64,000 nt of DNA from Streptomyces atratus. GTDB taxonomy: Bacteria; Actinomycetota; Actinomycetes; Streptomycetales; Streptomycetaceae. Under the pieces are notes generated by a model that was not told where the DNA came from, searched no databases, and was given only the letters and a program-made list of their open reading frames with translations. The first letter of the stretch is position 1. The number at the start of each line of letters is the position of its first letter. The stretch is taken from positions 62,001 through 126,000 of the forward strand of contig NZ_BMRN01000011.1 of the NCBI RefSeq assembly GCF_014648655.1, read 5' to 3'. This document shows, piece after piece, positions 44,801 through 51,652 of the stretch. Position numbers and translations under genes: made by a program.

Positions 44801-45036
44801 AATGCCGCCCCTCGGTACCCGGCTCCGAATGAGCCCTCAAGGACTGCCGCTTGCAGCGACATCAGCACCAGCACGAGAAGGGCGAGTGCATCGCCGATGC
44901 TTCCGACGAGCTGGGCGCTCCACAACCGCTTCAGCGGGGGAACACGCAACAGGGCTCGTACGGCGCGCTCGCGTGAGTCTGCGGCAAGTGTGTCGGAGGT
45001 GGGGCTCACGACCGTTGGCTGCTCGGCTCGCGTCAT
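41875..45036 (-). CDS. tmk: fused membrane domain-thymidylate kinase-coiled coil protein
   Basis: dTMP kinase fused into a 1053-residue protein. Residues ~1-480 form a polytopic MFS-like membrane domain (RLWSAQLVGSIGDALALLVL at the start). The kinase is at about 505-710: P-loop EGGDGAGKST, the DRx-type motif VISDRYIDSSVAYQG, and the TREPG loop. From ~712 to ~860 comes a highly charged Glu/Ala/Arg heptad-like coiled coil, then a proline- and Asp-rich tail ending in basic residues. Ordinary Tmk is about 210 aa; the long form is known in Streptomyces (recall). Membrane tethering of dTTP synthesis is a suggestion only. Confidence 0.93.
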   Translation of the reverse strand: MTRAEQPTVVSPTSDTLAADSRERAVRALLRVPPLKRLWSAQLVGSIGDALALLVLVLMSLQAAVLEGSFGAGYRGAAFAVAAVFGARILATLLFGAVLLGPLTTLTAPGGPLDRRWLMIGTDGLRLALLVVAPLWIDWMPDKALMMILITVFVIGAAERLWTVAKDGAAPALLPAPPPEGAAVRPLPDHLDALRRLSLRTDFAAIPAAAAVLLIATLIGNLLGSGLEWFSLHQAALGSYVAAGLFSASISTLYFLELPGSQTPRPRSPLEGLRRPSNGSGSDKGRTGSVPLIVGASAAVAGAIAAAAAVAVLHAADLRGGPATFALLILGLTGATGVGIRTAGKVLPALSRRRLFALATAVTGIALLAMGLVPDTATVLMIAVLAGYAAGAAAGTGHVLVDQETEEFRRARTTEHLQAVVRVLIALGALAGPLLAAAIGEHRLTSGDFVFAHGGAAFALMLIGALLLPVAVIVLAKTDDRSGVPLRRDLREALRGGDPAVAPAATGFFLVLEGGDGAGKSTQVEALAEWIRAKGHEVVVTREPGATPVGKRLRSILLDVSSAGLSNRAEALLYAADRAEHVDSVVRPALERGAIVISDRYIDSSVAYQGAGRDLSPTEIARISRWATSGLVPHLTVLLDVDPETARERFTEAPDRLESEPPEFHARVRSGFLTLAAADPTRYLVVDAGQDPESITTVVRHRLDQLLPLSEAEIKAQEEARKAAEEEARRKAEEEAARKAEEERLERERQEQLAKLRAEEEERKRRELEEARRREAERQAEEARQRAEEARRLAEEERARLAAEEAVREAEQARLRRQAEEEARLRKEAEARRLEKQRKAEEALLRAEEARRQAEAAAEAARAEAAAAASVPDSEITVPTPIVNPNDVTQPVPSPVTPPSPSDEAETAMIPKIHDRTERPGAAGAADETAVLPPVQDVRDARAARDARDANPADRVPRGIFRDERPADSARESENERTRELPQFSDPHAVAPQPVQDHWDGQEHQERRGRRPRPEWAEETPLDDLPTLADELLGDHRDDEGSGPSGRGRRPRR

Positions 45037-45142
45037 CCGCCCAGCCTATCCGGAGCGGCGGGGTCCCCGGAGGCCCCGCCCGAACATATGGGCGTCCGGG
45101 GGGTGGGCGTCTCCAGCCCCGTCGGCGATGGGAAGGCATTCG

Positions 45143-45211
45143 CAGCCCCTCCGGCGCATGAGGAGCGGGGTCCGGGGCAGAGCCTCGGTTCCGGAAAGGG
45201 GGGGGTGGGGG
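45143..45211 (+). repeat. dispersed Streptomyces intergenic repeat, copy 2
   Basis: A segment beginning CAGCCCCTCCGGCG and including GGTCCGGGGCAGAGCC and GGAAAGGGGGGGGTGGGG. It resembles 32512-32581 with the same order of blocks. It lies in the topA-tmk spacer. It includes a G8 run. Confidence 0.6.
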
Positions 45212-45265
45212 ACCAGCCCCTCCACAGGCGTCCCGCCCTTCGCCCGCCCGGCCCCGGTACGCAAA

Positions 45266-45300
45266 CGCCGGAGGGGCTGGAAAGCCCAGCCCCTCCGGCG
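45266..45300 (-). terminator. terminator after topA
   Basis: CGCCGGAGGGGCTGG (45266-45280) pairs perfectly with CCAGCCCCTCCGGCG (45286-45300) around the loop AAAGC. The 15-bp stem is 13 bp past the topA stop. Confidence 0.8.
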
Positions 45301-45312
45301 GTCGTCGTACGG

Positions 45313-48171
45313 TCAGTCCTCCACAGACGCCGCAGTCGCCTTCTTCGCCGCAGTCGCCTTCTTCGCGGTCGTCGTCTTCTTCGCCGCGGTCTTCTTGGCC
45401 GCCGCTGTCGTCTTCTTGGCCGCCGTCTTCTTCGCGGTCGTCGTCTTCTTGGCCGGGGCCTTCTTGGCCGGGGCCTTCTTCGCCGTCTTCTTCTTGGCGG
45501 GCCCCTTGGCGCGCTTCTCGGCGAGCAGTTCGTAGCCGCGCTCCGGCGTGATGGTCTCGACGCTGTCGTCGGTCCGCAGCGTGGCGTTTGTCTCGCCGTC
45601 GGTGACGTACGCACCGAAGCGCCCGTCCTTGACCACGACCGGAGCCCCGCTCACCGGGTCGGTGCCCAGTTCCTTCAGCGGCGGCTTGGCGGCGGCGCGG
45701 CCGCGCTGCTTGGGCTGGGCGTAGATCGCGAGAGCCTCTTCGAGGGTGATGTCGAAGAGCTGTTCCTCGGAGGTCAGCGACCGCGAGTCCGTGCCCTTCT
45801 TCAGATACGGGCCGTAGCGGCCGTTCTGCGCGGTGATCTCGACGCCGTCGGCGTCCTCACCGACGACACGCGGCAGCGACATCAGCCTGAGCGCGTCGGC
45901 CAGCGTCACCGTGTCCAGCGACATGGACTTGAAGAGCGAGGCCGTCCGCGGCTTGACCGCGTTCTTGCCGGTCTTCGGGGTGCCCTCGGGCAGCACCTCG
46001 GTGACGTACGGGCCGTAACGCCCGTCCTTGGCGATGATCTGGTGCCCGGTGACCGGGTCCGCACCGAGCTCGAAGTCGCCGCTCGGCTTGGCCAGCAGCT
46101 CCTCCGCGTACTCGACGGACAGCTCGTCGGGCGCCAGGTCCTCCGGCACGTCCGCGCGCTGGTGGCTCTCGGAGTCCTTCTCGCCGCGCTCGATGTACGG
46201 GCCGTACCGGCCGACCCGGAGCTTGATGTCGTTACCGACGGCGAAGGAGGAGATCTCGCGCGCGTCGATCGCGCCGAGGTCGGTGACGAGCTCCTTCAGA
46301 CCGCCGAGGTGGTCGCCGTCGCCGTTGCCCGCGTCGGAGGCCGCCCCCGCTCCGGCCGTGTCGCCGGCGCCCGCACCGAAGTAGAAGCGCTTCAGCCACG
46401 GCACGGCCTGGGCCTCGCCGCGCGCGATGCGGTCGAGGTCGTCCTCCATCTTCGCGGTGAAGTCGTAGTCGACGAGCCGGCCGAAGTGCTTCTCCAGCAG
46501 GTTGACCACGGCGAAGGAGAGGAAGGACGGGACGAGCGCCGTGCCCTTCTTGAAGACGTAGCCGCGGTCCAGGATCGTGCCGATGATCGAGGCGTACGTC
46601 GACGGGCGGCCAATCTCACGCTCTTCGAGCTCCTTGACCAGCGAGGCCTCGGTGTAGCGGGCCGGCGGCTTGGTGGCGTGGCCGTCGACCGAGATCTCCT
46701 CGGCGGACAGCGCATCGCCCTCGGCGACCTGCGGGAGGCGCCGCTCACGGTCGTCGAGCTCGGCGTTCGGGTCGTCGGCGCCTTCGACGTACGCCTTCAT
46801 GAAGCCGTGGAAGGTGATCGTCTTGCCGGACGCGGAGAACTCGGCGTCGCGGCCGTCGCTCGCCCGGCCGCCGATCTTGACGGTGACGGAGTTACCGACC
46901 GCGTCCTTCATCTGGGAGGCGACGGTCCGCTTCCAGATCAGCTCGTAGAGCCGGAACTGGTCGCCGGTGAGGCCGGTCTCGGCAGGGGTACGGAAGCGGT
47001 CGCCGGAGGGGCGGATCGCCTCGTGCGCCTCCTGCGCGTTCTTGACCTTCCCGGCGTACGTGCGCGGCTTGTCCGGCAGGTAGTCGGCGCCGTACAGCTG
47101 CGTGACCTGGGCCCGGGCCGCGGAGACCGCGGTGTCCGAGAGGGTCGTGGAGTCCGTACGCATATAGGTGATGAAGCCGTTCTCGTACAGCTTCTGCGCA
47201 ACCTGCATGGTGGCCTTGGCCCCGAAGCCCAGCTTTCGGCTCGCCTCCTGCTGGAGGGTCGTCGTGCGGAACGGGGCGTACGGGGAGCGACGGTACGGCT
47301 TCGACTCGACGGACCGTACGGCGAACCTGGCGTCGGCGAGCGCGGCGGCCAGGGCGCGGGCGTTCGTCTCGTCCAGGTGCAGCACCTGACCGGAGCCGGA
47401 CTTCAGCCGCCCGTCCGGACCGAAGTCACGGCCCTGGGCGATGCGGCGGCCGTCGACCGCGCTGAGGCGGGCGGCGAGGGCCGACGGGTCGGAGGCGTCA
47501 CCGGTGCGGCCGGTGGCGAAGGTGCCGGTCAGGTCCCAGTACTCGGCGGAACGGAAGGCGATGCGCTCGCGCTCCCGCTCGACGACGAGACGGGTCGCCA
47601 CGGACTGGACGCGGCCGGCCGACAGGCGCGGCATGACCTTCTTCCACAGGACCGGCGAGACCTCGTAGCCGTAGAGACGGTCGAGGATTCGGCGGGTCTC
47701 CTGGGCGTCGACCATGCGCTGGTTGAGCTCGCGCGGGTTGGCGACGGCCTCCCGGATCGCGTCCTTGGTGATCTCGTGGAAGACCATCCGGTGGACCGGG
47801 ACCTTGGGCTTCAGGACTTCCTGCAGGTGCCACGCGATGGCTTCGCCCTCGCGGTCCTCATCGGTGGCGAGGAAGAGTTCGTCGGACTCGGCCAGCAGCT
47901 GCTTGAGCTTCCTGACCTGGGCTTTCTTGTCCGCGTTGACGACGTAGACGGGCTGGAAGTCATGCTCGACGTCGACGCCGAGCCGACGGACCTCGCCGGT
48001 GTACTCGTCGGGGACCTCTGCGGCGCCGTTCGGCAGGTCGCGGATGTGCCCGACGCTCGCCTCGACGACGTATCCGGGGCCGAGGTAGCCCTTGATCGTC
48101 TTCGCCTTGGCAGGCGACTCGACGATGACGAGTCGGCGGCCGCCCTGTGCGGTCTCGCTGGTCGGGGACAA
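45313..48171 (-). CDS. topA: DNA topoisomerase I
   Basis: Type IA topoisomerase relaxing negative supercoils. The TOPRIM domain begins LVIVESPAKAKTIKGYL with acidic ATDEDREGEAIAW. The active-site Tyr336 is in GFITYMRTDS. Instead of zinc fingers it ends in several Topo-C repeats (GRYGPY, GRFGAY) and a Lys/Ala tail at about residues 890-948 (PAKKAPAKKTTTAKK type), the Streptomyces feature linked to processivity. I take the TTG at 48171 (LSPTSETAQGG), giving 952 aa, preceded by GGAGAG; an ATG at 48207 is an alternative. The gene is upstream of tmk on the minus strand. Confidence 0.96.
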   Translation of the reverse strand: MSPTSETAQGGRRLVIVESPAKAKTIKGYLGPGYVVEASVGHIRDLPNGAAEVPDEYTGEVRRLGVDVEHDFQPVYVVNADKKAQVRKLKQLLAESDELFLATDEDREGEAIAWHLQEVLKPKVPVHRMVFHEITKDAIREAVANPRELNQRMVDAQETRRILDRLYGYEVSPVLWKKVMPRLSAGRVQSVATRLVVERERERIAFRSAEYWDLTGTFATGRTGDASDPSALAARLSAVDGRRIAQGRDFGPDGRLKSGSGQVLHLDETNARALAAALADARFAVRSVESKPYRRSPYAPFRTTTLQQEASRKLGFGAKATMQVAQKLYENGFITYMRTDSTTLSDTAVSAARAQVTQLYGADYLPDKPRTYAGKVKNAQEAHEAIRPSGDRFRTPAETGLTGDQFRLYELIWKRTVASQMKDAVGNSVTVKIGGRASDGRDAEFSASGKTITFHGFMKAYVEGADDPNAELDDRERRLPQVAEGDALSAEEISVDGHATKPPARYTEASLVKELEEREIGRPSTYASIIGTILDRGYVFKKGTALVPSFLSFAVVNLLEKHFGRLVDYDFTAKMEDDLDRIARGEAQAVPWLKRFYFGAGAGDTAGAGAASDAGNGDGDHLGGLKELVTDLGAIDAREISSFAVGNDIKLRVGRYGPYIERGEKDSESHQRADVPEDLAPDELSVEYAEELLAKPSGDFELGADPVTGHQIIAKDGRYGPYVTEVLPEGTPKTGKNAVKPRTASLFKSMSLDTVTLADALRLMSLPRVVGEDADGVEITAQNGRYGPYLKKGTDSRSLTSEEQLFDITLEEALAIYAQPKQRGRAAAKPPLKELGTDPVSGAPVVVKDGRFGAYVTDGETNATLRTDDSVETITPERGYELLAEKRAKGPAKKKTAKKAPAKKAPAKKTTTAKKTAAKKTTAAAKKTAAKKTTTAKKATAAKKATAASVED

Positions 48172-48501
48172 CTTCGCTCTTCTCTCCGGTCGGCACTCAG
48201 TGGGCATCCGGGCAGCGCCATGACGCTGCCGACGGTGCTGTCGCTGCGGAGTGTGACGGTACAACCCGCCCCCGTGTCAAACGGCAAAAGCCCGCAACGG
48301 CCACTCGAACGGTAACCCGACTTCCGCCATTCCTGCCGCCCGGACTGCGCGGTCCACTGCGCGCACGGCCGCTGCCTGCGGGTTTCTGGTTGCTGTGGCG
48401 GAGCTGCCGGCCCCGGCGGTGAGAGGGGACGATCCGGGCGTGTTCCCTGCCACTGGCCGCCGTGCCCTGCGGTTCCCGGCCCGGTACCGGCGGGGAGTGG
48501 A

Positions 48502-48699
48502 TCAGATGCGGGTGAAGCACCACACACCGAGGACGAGAAAAAGTACGCCGAACACAGTGGCGAGAGCGGCGGACGCGACGGGGCTCACACCGTGCGCCAC
48601 CGGCGCGCGGTGCAGCACTCGCGCTCCCGTCCACAGCAGCAGCGCGGCGCCGAACAGCGCGAATGCTGTTCCGGCGAAGACCGCAGGTCCGCTCTCCAT
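48502..48699 (-). CDS. small two-TM membrane protein
   Basis: A 65-residue protein made mostly of two hydrophobic helices, AVFAGTAFALFGAALLLWTG and ASAALATVFGVLFLVLGVW, with a short basic loop between them. The ATG follows GGAGG at good distance. It lies between topA and the methyltransferase gene on the same strand. A small hypothetical gene occupies the same place in S. coelicolor by recall. Function is unknown. Confidence 0.72.
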   Translation of the reverse strand: MESGPAVFAGTAFALFGAALLLWTGARVLHRAPVAHGVSPVASAALATVFGVLFLVLGVWCFTRI

Positions 48700-49122
48700 G
48701 TCCGTACGCCTCCCTGTCCCTGCTCGGCCGGGGCCTGTGCCATCCGGTCAGGGGGAGGCTGCCACCCCAGGGCGTCGTGCACGCAAACCCCCGGTGAATG
48801 GCCGGATTCACACATCGCGGAAGCGCGGGACCGAGGCCCTGGGGCAACACCGGTCCATGAGCCAACCGGAATCCACAGCCCCCGCGGCGGACCGTCGGTG
48901 GTGAGCGTGAAGACGCTGGTGGCGAGCCCGTTCATTACGTACGGCAGCACGCGCCCGGGCCAGAACGGAGCCCGGTGCCGGAGACAGCTGCGGTGGCGGA
49001 GTCAGCAGCCGCCCCACCCCGGGGCCGGGGCTGAGACCTGGGCTGAGACCTGGGCTGAGACCTGGGCTGAGACCTGGGCTGAGACCTGGGCTGAGACCAG
49101 GACCAGGACCAGAGCAACGCCG
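48700..49122. other. 423-bp intergenic region
   Basis: No gene is supported. It contains the 12-bp tandem repeat at 49030-49101. Otherwise I see only the presumed promoter of the small membrane protein on the minus strand. Confidence 0.55.
49030..49101 (+). repeat. 12-bp tandem repeat, six units
   Basis: GCTGAGACCTGG is repeated five times perfectly (49030-49089), plus a sixth copy ending in AGG (49090-49101). It continues as three GACCAG hexamers (49095-49112). The array ends 21 bp beyond the methyltransferase stop codon. Being a multiple of three, copy changes would not shift any overlapping frame. Confidence 0.95.
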
Positions 49123-50637
49123 TCAGCTCGCCGTCGGCACCGGGTCCAGGAAGCCCTCCTCCACCAGCAGTCGGATCGCCTGCGGGGTGCGGTCGCGCAG
49201 CAGCACCGGGTCCTCGTTCATCAACTGGGCGATCGCGTCAAGGATCCGGCCCGCGGGCAGCGTTCCGTCGCACACGCCCGCGAAGCCCGCGCCGACGGCG
49301 TCGACCTTCGTCGCACGCCGCATGCCGCGGTTCTGACGGAGCACCACATGCTCGGGGTCCTCCGCGCCCGGCAGCCCGACCTGCTCCTGGACGACCTCGG
49401 CGGCAAGCGCGAAATGGCCGGCCAGGAGCGCCGCGTCGTCCTGTTCGCGGAGGTAGTCCTGGCGGGCGAAGTGGGCCTGGACGGCCGGTCCGAGCGGCTG
49501 CTCCACCGCGTGCGGCCACTCCTCGATCACGACGGACGGGTTCCCGGCGGCAGCCGCGGCGGACTTCCGCAGGGTGATCCAGCCGAAGCCGACGCCCTTG
49601 GTCTTGCGGGCCTCGAACTCGTCCAGCCAGGCGTCGTACCGTGCGGCGTACTCGGCGGGGTCCGTGCGGTGGTCGCCGCTGTCGCGCAGCCACAGCTCCG
49701 CGTACTGCGTGACGTCCTGGACCTCGCGCTGCACGATCCAGGCGTCGCAGCCGTGAGGCACCCAGGAACTCAGCCGGTTCTGCCACTCCTCGCCCTCGAT
49801 GTGCTGCCAGTTGGCGAGGAAGTGGGCGTATCCGCCTTCGTTCAATCGGTCGCCCGACTGCTGCACCAGGGTCCGGCACAGATCGTCGCCGCCCATGCCG
49901 CCGTCGCGGTAGGTGAGGCGGGCGCCGGGCGAGATGACGAACGGCGGGTTGGAGACGATCAGGTCGTACGTCTCGGTTCCGACCGGCTCGTACAGGGAAC
50001 CCTGGCGCAGCTCGGCCGGGGCGGCTCCGGACAGGGCGAGCGTCAGCCGGGTGAAGTCCAGCGCACGCGGGTTGAGGTCGGTGGCCGTGACCCGGGTGGC
50101 GTGCTGCGAGGCGTGCAGCGCCTGGATGCCGGAGCCCGTACCGACATCGAGCGCGGAGGCGACAGGCGTGCGGACAGTGATCCCGGCGAGTGTGGTGGAC
50201 GCCCCGCCGACTCCGAGGACCACGCCCTCCTCGCGCGAACCGATGCCGCCCGCGCCGCCGACCGCGCAGCCCAGGTCGGAGACGATGTACCAGTCCTGCC
50301 CCTCGGGCCCGCTGTAGGGGCGTACGTCGACCGTGGCCCGCACCTCGTCGCCGGTCCGGGTCACCCAGCCGTCCTCGATGCACTCGGCCAGTGGGAGCGC
50401 GACGCGGGCCCGCTCGTACGGGACGGACTGCTGGAGCAGGAAAAGCCGCACCAGTATTTCGAGCGGGGAGTCCCCCCTGGTGGCGCGCAGCGCCGGAACC
50501 GTCTCGCTGCGGGCGAGCGCGGCATAGGCCGGCGCACCGAGCAGGTCGAGGAGCCCATCGGCGGTGAAGGCGGCGGCGAGCAGGGCTTCGCGGAGCCGGG
50601 GCGAACGGTCGGGCGCGGGGAGACTGGTCGTACTCAC
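49123..50637 (-). CDS. class I SAM-dependent methyltransferase (HemK/RsmC-like NPPF motif)
   Basis: A 504-residue methyltransferase. The N-terminal domain (about 1-140) is a DUF7059-like helical module (DGLLDLLGAPAYAALARSET). The Rossmann domain has motif I ALDVGTGSGIQAL, the acidic motif VTATDLNPRALDFT and the catalytic IVSNPPFVISPG. An NPPF motif fits N-methylation of a base or of glutamine. A further C-terminal domain of about 150 aa ends EEGFLDPVPTAS. GTG at 50637 (VSTTSLPAPD) is taken as start; the frame is open to 50712 but less like the family. The target is unknown. Confidence 0.87.
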   Translation of the reverse strand: MSTTSLPAPDRSPRLREALLAAAFTADGLLDLLGAPAYAALARSETVPALRATRGDSPLEILVRLFLLQQSVPYERARVALPLAECIEDGWVTRTGDEVRATVDVRPYSGPEGQDWYIVSDLGCAVGGAGGIGSREEGVVLGVGGASTTLAGITVRTPVASALDVGTGSGIQALHASQHATRVTATDLNPRALDFTRLTLALSGAAPAELRQGSLYEPVGTETYDLIVSNPPFVISPGARLTYRDGGMGGDDLCRTLVQQSGDRLNEGGYAHFLANWQHIEGEEWQNRLSSWVPHGCDAWIVQREVQDVTQYAELWLRDSGDHRTDPAEYAARYDAWLDEFEARKTKGVGFGWITLRKSAAAAAGNPSVVIEEWPHAVEQPLGPAVQAHFARQDYLREQDDAALLAGHFALAAEVVQEQVGLPGAEDPEHVVLRQNRGMRRATKVDAVGAGFAGVCDGTLPAGRILDAIAQLMNEDPVLLRDRTPQAIRLLVEEGFLDPVPTAS

Positions 50638-50729
50638 CCACCCATTGTGGCCGCTACCGCTGACAACGGCAGCGGCCCGGCGCCCACCGGGGCCGCCGTG
50701 CCGTCCGTACAACCACTGCTTCCGCCCGG

Positions 50730-51347
50730 TTACGACTTCTTGCTGGGCGAGGCGGACGGGGAGGCCGGCTTCGAGGGAGCGGTATTCGGCGGCACCGAGG
50801 CCGTCGGCTTCTGGCAGCCCTCCTGCTTCGCCATCGCGGCGCCGACCTCGCCGGACTGGAGCTTCTTCAGCGCCTCGTCACCACTGGTGCCGATCTTGTT
50901 CAGCTCGTCCGCGATGCCCTTGAGACCGTCGGCGAACTTCGCCTGGTCCTTCGTGTTGAGGGCGTCGACCTTCTTCTGCAGGTTCGCGTACGCCGCGGAG
51001 GAGGCGTTGAGCTCCTTCACGGCCTCCTTCTGCGTGGTCTCGCCGCCGTCGACCGGCGGCGCGCCCGCCGAATCGACAGCCGCGCCCAGCGCCTTGTACG
51101 CCTGCGAGATCTGCTGGAAGGCGGCCGAGTCGGTCTTCTGGACATCGGCGGGCTTGCTGTTGTCGGCGGTCTGCTGCTGGATGGCGGCGTTGGCGTTCGC
51201 GATCTTCTGCAGTTGGGGCTGGACCTGGTCGCAGACCTTCTTGGCCCAGGCGTTCACCTTGTCGCTGTTGTCGTCGCTGCTGCAGCCCGACAGCGTAAGT
51301 ACCAGTACCGCACCGCCGGACAGCGCGGCCGCAAGCTTCTTGTTCAC
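50730..51347 (-). CDS. small secreted lipoprotein
   Basis: A 205-residue lipoprotein: signal VNKKLAAALSGGAVLVLTLSGC with lipobox LSGC. A helical, Gln/Lys/Ala-rich domain follows (WAKKVCDQVQPQLQKIANANAA and later ANLQKKVDALNTKDQAKFADG), likely coiled-coil, with two more cysteines. The end is Pro/Ser-rich. GTG at 51347 is 9 nt after GAAGGG. It sits between the methyltransferase and hppA. I cannot assign a function. The 305-bp upstream gap (51348-51652) shows no gene and presumably carries its promoter. Confidence 0.85.
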   Translation of the reverse strand: MNKKLAAALSGGAVLVLTLSGCSSDDNSDKVNAWAKKVCDQVQPQLQKIANANAAIQQQTADNSKPADVQKTDSAAFQQISQAYKALGAAVDSAGAPPVDGGETTQKEAVKELNASSAAYANLQKKVDALNTKDQAKFADGLKGIADELNKIGTSGDEALKKLQSGEVGAAMAKQEGCQKPTASVPPNTAPSKPASPSASPSKKS

Positions 51348-51652
51348 CGGATCGGTCCCTTCCAAGGCTCTCGGCCCCGGAACTTACACGTCGAGCGCCC
51401 TCCATCCGGGTGCCGGACGTCCGATGAGTTGCCTTTTGCAGCCATTTGCACCAAGGGAAATGAGGGAGATACAACTCACCCACACAGCCCTCGGGACGCT
51501 GGAGCACCTGCACGAGCAAGCACACGGACGGGCGTACCGGCCGGCATGCCGACACCAGAACGGACCGGGCGGACGACACATCAGAGTGCGTCGCCCGCCC
51601 GGTCGTTGAGCCGGGGCCGGCTACATGCCACCAGCCTCTTCCCGTCGCCGCT

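Noticed and set aside
45088..48315. A plus-strand frame of more than 1000 codons opposite topA
   Set aside because: Composition is that of an antisense frame in high-GC DNA; the protein has no recognisable domain and topA on the other strand is certain.
49030..49101. CRISPR-like array
   Set aside because: The 12-bp units are directly adjacent with no spacers and no cas genes nearby; it is a simple tandem repeat.
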